Below are positions 15,742 through 22,808 of a DNA stretch of 22,808 nucleotides, in pieces (the first letter of the stretch is position 1; each line of letters opens with the position of its first letter). A model generated the notes under the pieces. The model ran no database searches. It was given only the letters and a program-made list of their open reading frames with translations, and was not told the DNA's origin. The stretch is taken from positions 1 through 22,808 of the forward strand of contig JAFARH010000107.1 in NCBI GenBank assembly GCA_019245555.1. Direction: 5' to 3'. The translations under genes were made by a program, and so were the position numbers. The stretch is from Betaproteobacteria bacterium (GTDB lineage Bacteria > Pseudomonadota > Gammaproteobacteria > Burkholderiales > SG8-39).

Positions 15742-16823
15742 TTGGCTTTCTTCGCCGCCGGCTTGGCAAAGTCCAGGTTGATGATCTCGCCCAGCTCATC
15801 TGCAAGCTGCTCGCGCACCTTCAGCATCGCTGGCAGCGCCGCCTTGAAGGCTTCGACGACCTTCGGATCGAAGCGCTTGCCCGAGAGTCGCTCGATCTCC
15901 GCCGCGGCTTCTTCGGGCTTGCGCGGCTCGTGATAGAACTGGGTCTCGGTCATGGATTCGAAGGTATCGACGACTGCCATGACGCGTCCCGGCCACGGAA
16001 TCGCCTCGCCTTTCAGTCCGTCGGGATAGCCCGAGCCGTCCCAGTTCTCGTGATGCGTGAGCGCAACCTGCCGGGCGAGCTTGAGGAGGGGATCATCCTG
16101 TTCGCCAATGATATCGGCGCCGATTTTCGGATGCCGGCGGATGCGTTCCCAATCCGGGGCCGAAAGCTTCTCCTTCTTCTGCAGGATCTCCGAAGGCACG
16201 CCGAGCTTGCCGATGTCGTGCAACGGGGAAGCAATGGCCATTGCCTCGCACACCGGCGGCTTCGCGCCGGCAGCGCGCGCCACGAGCTTCGCGTATTCCG
16301 AAAGCCGCACTGCACGGTTGCCCGCCGATGCGGTCTCGTGCATCTGCATGGCACGACCGAGGCGCAGCATGAGCTCGCTGCGCGTCTTCTCAAGCTGCGC
16401 GGTGCGCTCCTGGACTATGCGCTCGAGCTCCTGGCGCTGGTTGGAGAGCGCAAGGTGCATGCGCACGCGCGCCATCAGCACCTTGGAGTTGATCGGCTTT
16501 GTGACGTAGTCGACCGCGCCAAGCTCCAGGCCCTCGACCTGTGCCTGCGCCTCGTTCTTTCCGGTGAGGAAGATGACCGGGATGTCGGCCGTCCGCGGTT
16601 CGTCCTTGAGCGCCCGGCATACCTCGAAGCCCGACACGTTCGGCATCTCGACGTCCAGCAGGATCAGGTCCGGTCGTGGCTCACCGCTCGCTGCCGCAAT
16701 CGCGTCCCCGCCGTTGTCCACTGTGATGACCTTGTAGCTCGTACCCAGGGCCTTGCTCATCAGCGCGAGGAGGTCCGTCGCGTCGTCGACGGCAAGGATG
16801 ACCGGCTGGGCTTTGGCGTTCAC
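15738..16823 (-). CDS. Response regulator with HD-GYP-type output domain
   Basis: 361-aa two-domain regulator. The receiver (about 7-122) has Asp12/13, phospho-acceptor Asp57 (ILLDVEMP) and Lys109 (YVTKP). A short coiled linker (129-150) leads to an HD-GYP domain, a family that hydrolyses c-di-GMP. It has HD at 202-203 (LHDIGK), His231 (RRHPKIG), HH at 257-258 (THHEN), GSGYP (263-267) and Asp286. The usual Glu and His preceding the HD pair are replaced: the region reads ETASAGNRAVR, with Ser166 and Arg170 at the expected positions. Activity is therefore uncertain. GTG start at 16823 overlaps the TGA of the binding-protein gene, and its stop overlaps the ATG of the coiled-coil gene. Confidence 0.9.
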   Translation of the reverse strand: MNAKAQPVILAVDDATDLLALMSKALGTSYKVITVDNGGDAIAAASGEPRPDLILLDVEMPNVSGFEVCRALKDEPRTADIPVIFLTGKNEAQAQVEGLELGAVDYVTKPINSKVLMARVRMHLALSNQRQELERIVQERTAQLEKTRSELMLRLGRAMQMHETASAGNRAVRLSEYAKLVARAAGAKPPVCEAMAIASPLHDIGKLGVPSEILQKKEKLSAPDWERIRRHPKIGADIIGEQDDPLLKLARQVALTHHENWDGSGYPDGLKGEAIPWPGRVMAVVDTFESMTETQFYHEPRKPEEAAAEIERLSGKRFDPKVVEAFKAALPAMLKVREQLADELGEIINLDFAKPAAKKAK

Positions 16824-17527
16824 TCCGGGGGAGTGTAGCCCGCCTGTGCAAGACGAGCCCTGGCCTGCGGCCCTGTCAGGTGATCGATAAACGCGAGCGC
16901 GGCCGGCGATGCCTTGATCGGCACCGCCACGTACACGGTGTATTTCTGCAGCTCGCGCGGCAGCTCGCCGACGAGCTTCACGCCCTTCACTGGCATGATC
17001 TCGCTGATCTGGTGGATGCCGAGCTCGATCTCGCCCTTGCCTACGGGCTCGACGATGTAACCGCCGGAGCCGAGCTTCGCCTTCGCGTTGACCTCGCTCG
17101 CGATACCGAGCTTCTCGAGCACTTCCGCGACATGCTTTCCGCTCGTACCCACCTTCGGATCGATGTAGACGATCGACTTCGCCGCGAGCAGCGTTTTCCT
17201 GAATGCCTCGACGGTCGAAATATCGGGCGACGGCGCCTTCTCATTCACCGCAACGCCGATACCAACGCGCGCGATGGCTCGCGCACCCGGTTTTGCTTGC
17301 AGGCGGGAAACCATCTCCTGCGTAACGATCACCACGTCGACGTTCGCGCCTTGCGAAAGCGACTCGAAGAGCTTGCCCATCGGCTGGAATTGCACATCGA
17401 CCTCGCCGCCCGGAAAGGACGCCGCCATCGGCTCGACCAGCGACTTCGCTGCGCCGCCCGAGAGCACGTGAAGCTCTTGCGCGCCCACCGCAATGGGAAG
17501 CGCGGCCAATAGCAGGAAAAGCTTCAT
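16820..17527 (-). CDS. Stand-alone ModA-like periplasmic substrate-binding protein
   Basis: 235-aa protein with a signal peptide (MKLFLLLAALPIAVGA, cleavage likely before QEL), placing it in the periplasm. The mature part resembles the molybdate-binding (ModA/SBP_bac_11) class: ELHVLSGGAAKSLVEPM at the start, a DVVIVT segment (64-69), the hinge region IVYIDPKVGTSGKHV (119-133), GEIELGIHQISEI (165-177) and a C-terminal FIDHLTGPQARARLAQAGY (213-231). No permease or ATPase gene is nearby, and the ligand cannot be assigned. ATG at 17527 overlaps the stop of the GGDEF-EAL gene (ATGA). The frame is open further upstream, but that part is the shadow of the previous gene. It may serve as a sensor subunit, not as a transporter component. 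Confidence 0.85.
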   Translation of the reverse strand: MKLFLLLAALPIAVGAQELHVLSGGAAKSLVEPMAASFPGGEVDVQFQPMGKLFESLSQGANVDVVIVTQEMVSRLQAKPGARAIARVGIGVAVNEKAPSPDISTVEAFRKTLLAAKSIVYIDPKVGTSGKHVAEVLEKLGIASEVNAKAKLGSGGYIVEPVGKGEIELGIHQISEIMPVKGVKLVGELPRELQKYTVYVAVPIKASPAALAFIDHLTGPQARARLAQAGYTPPE

Positions 17528-19227
17528 GCCCTCATCCCTTTCTGTCGAGCGCGATCGAGGAGTTGCGCGAATTGCTCGGGCGGAATCGGCTCGCCGTAGA
17601 GGAAGCCCTGCACCTGGTCGCAGCCATGGCGCTTGAGGAAGTGCAGCTGGGCATCGGTCTCGACGCCTTCGGCGATTACTCTCAGGTGGAGCGCGTGGCC
17701 GAGCGAGATGATCGCCTGCGCGAGCACGCCATCCTCGGCCTCCGAGCCGCCGCGGATGTCGCGCACGAATGAGCGGTCGATCTTCAGCGTGTCGATCGGC
17801 AAGTCTTTGAGGTAAGAGAGCGACGAGTAGCCCGTGCCAAAGTCGTCGACTGAAAGGCTGACGCCGAGCGACTTCAGTCCCTGCAACGTCGCGATCGCGG
17901 CCTCGACGTTGTGCATGACCATGCTCTCGGTGAGCGCCGTCTCGTGCATAGACAGATCGAGCGCCGTCTCTTGCAGGATGCGCGACACGGTGCGCACCAG
18001 GCCCTCGGCGCGGAATTGGCGCGCCGAGAGATTGACCGAGACGACGCCCGGCGTGAGCCCCTGGTCGAGCCACGCGCGCGTCTGCCGCGCTGCCTCGTGG
18101 ATCACCCATTCGCCGAGCTGCACGATGAGGCCGGTTTCTTCCGCGATCGGGATGAAGCGCGCGGGCCGCACGAGGCCCCACTCCGGATGGCTCCAGCGCA
18201 CGAGTGCCTCGGCGCCGATGATTGAACCCGAGCGCAGGTCCACCTTCTGCTGGTAGTGAAGCATGAACTCCTTGCGCTCCAGCGCCCGGCGCAACGCGTG
18301 CTCGAGCGCGAGGCGGTCGTTCACGCGCTCGTTCATCTCGGAGGTGTAGAACTGGAAGTTCGAGCGTCCGTGCTCCTTGGCGCGGTACATGGCCGCGTCG
18401 GCGTTCTTCAGCAACGTATCGACGTCGCGACCATCCTGCGGATATAGGCTGATGCCTGCGCTGCTGGTGACGTAGAGCTCCTTGCCGTCGATCGTGATCG
18501 GCTCGGAGACCTTCGCGGTGATCCGCTGCATGGCGCGGTAGATGACTTCTTCGTTCGACTGGTCGTTCAGGATCAGCACGAACTCGTCGCCGCCGACCCG
18601 GCCGACCGTATCGCCTTCGCGCAGCACGGAGCGCAGCCGTTCGCCCATCGCCTTGAGCAGCTTGTCGCCGGTGGAATGGCCGAGGCTGTCATTCACGAAC
18701 TTGAAGTGATCGAGGTCCATGAACACGACGGCGATGTTCCGGGGATTTCTCTGCGAGTACACCGTCTGCCGGAGCCGGTCGTGCAGCAGGTTGCGGTTCG
18801 GCAGCCCGGTGAGGGCGTCGTAATTCGCCTGGTGCTCGAGCTGGACCTGGTAGCGCTTGCGCTCGATGGAGTAGTGCATCGAGCGGAGCAATAGCTCGCG
18901 GTCGAGGCGACTCTTGACGAGGTAATCCTGAGCGCCGCCTTTTACTGCCGAGAGCGCGAGTGAATCGTCGTCGTGCCCGGTAAGCACGATGATCGGCACG
19001 GCCGGCGCGTGCGTATAGACCTTGGTGAAGGTCTCGAGGCCGTAGCTATCGGGCAGCGAGAGGTCCAGGATGATGAGCGCGATCTCGCCGGCGGAGAGAT
19101 GCTCGAGCCCCTTGGCGAGGCGGTCCGCAAAATGGATCGTGAACGGCGCGCGCGGGTCCTCCGCAATCATCTCGCGGATCAGGCGAGCGTCGCCGGGGTT
19201 GTCCTCGATGAGGAGGACGTTGTGCAT
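17524..19227 (-). CDS. Response regulator with GGDEF and EAL domains (c-di-GMP turnover)
   Basis: 567-aa three-domain protein. The receiver (1-120) has phospho-acceptor Asp55 (IILDLSLPD) and Lys105. The GGDEF domain (about 131-295) keeps GGDEF at 212-216 and has an RxxD inhibitory site (Arg203-Asp206) at the standard five-residue distance, so it is expected to make c-di-GMP under product feedback. The EAL domain (about 305-560) keeps EAL (340-342), TES (433-435), DDFGTGYSSL (461-470), KIDRSFV and IAEGVET (518-524), so it is expected to degrade it. Both domains look intact, and the direction of activity cannot be told from sequence. ATG at 19227 lies 4 bp after the stop of the single-domain receiver gene, with no own ribosome binding site. 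Confidence 0.95.
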   Translation of the reverse strand: MHNVLLIEDNPGDARLIREMIAEDPRAPFTIHFADRLAKGLEHLSAGEIALIILDLSLPDSYGLETFTKVYTHAPAVPIIVLTGHDDDSLALSAVKGGAQDYLVKSRLDRELLLRSMHYSIERKRYQVQLEHQANYDALTGLPNRNLLHDRLRQTVYSQRNPRNIAVVFMDLDHFKFVNDSLGHSTGDKLLKAMGERLRSVLREGDTVGRVGGDEFVLILNDQSNEEVIYRAMQRITAKVSEPITIDGKELYVTSSAGISLYPQDGRDVDTLLKNADAAMYRAKEHGRSNFQFYTSEMNERVNDRLALEHALRRALERKEFMLHYQQKVDLRSGSIIGAEALVRWSHPEWGLVRPARFIPIAEETGLIVQLGEWVIHEAARQTRAWLDQGLTPGVVSVNLSARQFRAEGLVRTVSRILQETALDLSMHETALTESMVMHNVEAAIATLQGLKSLGVSLSVDDFGTGYSSLSYLKDLPIDTLKIDRSFVRDIRGGSEAEDGVLAQAIISLGHALHLRVIAEGVETDAQLHFLKRHGCDQVQGFLYGEPIPPEQFAQLLDRARQKGMRA

Positions 19228-19231
19228 CTAG

Positions 19232-19674
19232 TCAGTGACCATTCGGCGGCAGCGTCACGACCGTGAGCCAGAAGATGTCGATCGACTTCACCACCACGAT
19301 GAACTTCTCGAGGTCGACGGGCTTCGTGACGTAGCAATTCGCGTGCAGGTTATAGGTGCGAAGCACGTCCTCTTCAGCCTTGGACGTGGTGAGCACGACC
19401 ACCGGGATACGCTTCAGTGCCTCGTCGGACTTGATGTCCTGCAGCACCTCGCGGCCGTCTTTCTTCGGCAGGTTGAGGTCGAGCAGGATGATGTCCGGGC
19501 GCGGCGCATTGGCGTGCTTGCCCTTGCGCTGGAGAAACTCCATCGCCTCCACGCCATCCTTGGCCCAGTGGAGCTTGTGGAAGACCTTGCCTTCCTTCAG
19601 TGCCTCGCGCGTGAGGCGCTCGTCGCCGGGGTTGTCTTCCACCAGCAGGATCTCGATTGGCGAACGGCCGTCGG

Positions 19675-19678
<4 letters not shown>
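19232..19678 (-). CDS. Single-domain response regulator (Rcp1-like receiver)
   Basis: 148-aa receiver with no output domain. It shows LLVEDNPGDERL (11-22), phospho-acceptor Asp67 (IILLDLNLPKKDG), Thr97 (VVVLTTS) and Lys119 (YVTKPVD), and ends with DIFWLTVVTLPPN. That ending is typical of small regulators paired with phytochrome-like or PAS histidine kinases (Rcp1 group). ATG at 19678 overlaps the stop of the histidine-kinase gene (ATGA), so the pair is co-translated. It probably acts as a phosphate shuttle or sink, or passes the signal on to the receiver-containing c-di-GMP proteins encoded downstream. The last step is inference. Confidence 0.95.
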
Positions 19679-22398
<2,720 letters not shown>

Positions 22399-22399
22399 T

Positions 22400-22808
22400 T
22401 TAATGCGTGTACAGGCCCTTCGCGGACGCTTTGGCCATGACGAGCGGCACGAGAAAATCGAGCGTCGGCGTGTGCACTTTTTGCAAGCGCGCGAGCTCGA
22501 GAGGCGCTACCAGCTGGGCTTCGACTTCCATCGGCCGATTGCGCTCGTAGTCCTGCAGCATCGACGGTTTGTGCGCTGCTGCAGAGGCGGATGGGCTCGG
22601 ACGCTTTGGTGCCTGCTCTATCGCAACGTCCAGCGCCCGGGCGATAGCGCGTGCCTCTTCTGTGGCGCGAGCAGCGATCGGTTTTAGCTCTGGATTTTCC
22701 TGGACCTCGCGCACGCTCCCCTGCGTGAGCGTGCATAGCGTCGAAGTCCAGAGGTTCTGCGCAAGCTTGCTCCAGACTGACTGCCGGATATCCGAGAGCG
22801 CGGGAGAA
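22400..22808 (-). CDS. panE: 2-dehydropantoate 2-reductase, C-terminal part (partial)
   Basis: The frame runs in from the right edge and ends in TAA at 22402-22400, giving about 135 residues of what is normally a protein of about 300 or more. The visible part fits the ApbA/PanE C-terminal domain: SDIRQSVWSKLAQNLW near its start, LCTLTQGSVREV, then KPSMLQDYERNRPMEVEAQL and a C-terminal LARLQKVHTPTLDFL. PanE reduces ketopantoate to pantoate with NADPH in pantothenate/CoA synthesis. Some members of this family have other substrates, so the exact reaction is less certain than the family. The Rossmann domain is outside the window. It precedes the PAS kinase by one base, so the two are likely co-transcribed. 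Confidence 0.8.
   Translation of the reverse strand, partial: SPALSDIRQSVWSKLAQNLWTSTLCTLTQGSVREVQENPELKPIAARATEEARAIARALDVAIEQAPKRPSPSASAAAHKPSMLQDYERNRPMEVEAQLVAPLELARLQKVHTPTLDFLVPLVMAKASAKGLYTH

Noticed and set aside
13580..16838. Long plus-strand open frames (515 and 587 codons) opposite the coiled-coil and HD-GYP genes
   Set aside because: They arise from the Ala/Arg/Glu codon bias of the repeat gene on the other strand. The translations are Ser/Ala/Arg-rich low complexity without motifs.
17528..18181. N-terminal extension of the binding-protein frame
   Set aside because: The extension lies inside the EAL coding region in another frame. The true protein begins with a clear signal peptide at 17527, with an ATGA overlap.

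Overview
High-GC sequence (roughly two-thirds G+C by eye), tightly packed with 19-20 genes that mostly overlap by ATGA or GTGA junctions. The protein families (KdpFABC-KdpDE, two Kup-type K+ transporters, PAS histidine kinases with Rcp1-like regulators, HD-GYP and GGDEF-EAL proteins, PanE) and the codon use suggest an environmental betaproteobacterium (Burkholderiales-like). The taxon is an inference. No rRNA, tRNA, IS element, integrase or CRISPR array was seen.

Layout. (1) 1-298, minus strand: the N-terminal end of a membrane sensor that runs off the left edge. (2) 369-2255, minus: a Kup potassium transporter (kup copy 1). (3) 2256-2457: a divergent control region with two KdpE-box-like direct repeats of 11-bp period. 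(4) 2458-11206, plus: an expanded kdp locus. Its order is two tiny single-span membrane ORFs, kdpF, kdpA, kdpB, kdpC, a tiny membrane ORF overlapping kdpC, another small membrane ORF, a 69-aa ORF, kdpD, kdpE. (5) 11203-11379, minus: a possible small ORF whose stop overlaps that of kdpE. (6) 11479-22808, minus: a chain of eight closely coupled genes. In transcription order they are panE (partial), a five-PAS histidine kinase, a single-domain receiver, a receiver-GGDEF-EAL protein, a stand-alone ModA-like periplasmic binding protein, a receiver-HD-GYP protein, a 789-aa coiled-coil membrane protein, and kup copy 2.

How the genes fit together. The plus-strand locus is the ATP-driven high-affinity K+ pump with its own two-component system. 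It is flanked on both sides by low-affinity Kup transporters, so the window is largely a potassium-homeostasis island. The minus-strand chain adds a phosphorelay and c-di-GMP turnover module physically joined to the second Kup gene. A link from c-di-GMP or phosphorelay signalling to K+ uptake is suggested by gene order only.

Most notable: the coiled-coil protein is built from 51 consecutive, gap-free 14-residue repeats (residues 13-726) followed by a C-terminal membrane anchor. It is translationally coupled to a regulator whose HD-GYP domain lacks two expected metal ligands. The kdp locus carries up to five extra small ORFs besides kdpF.
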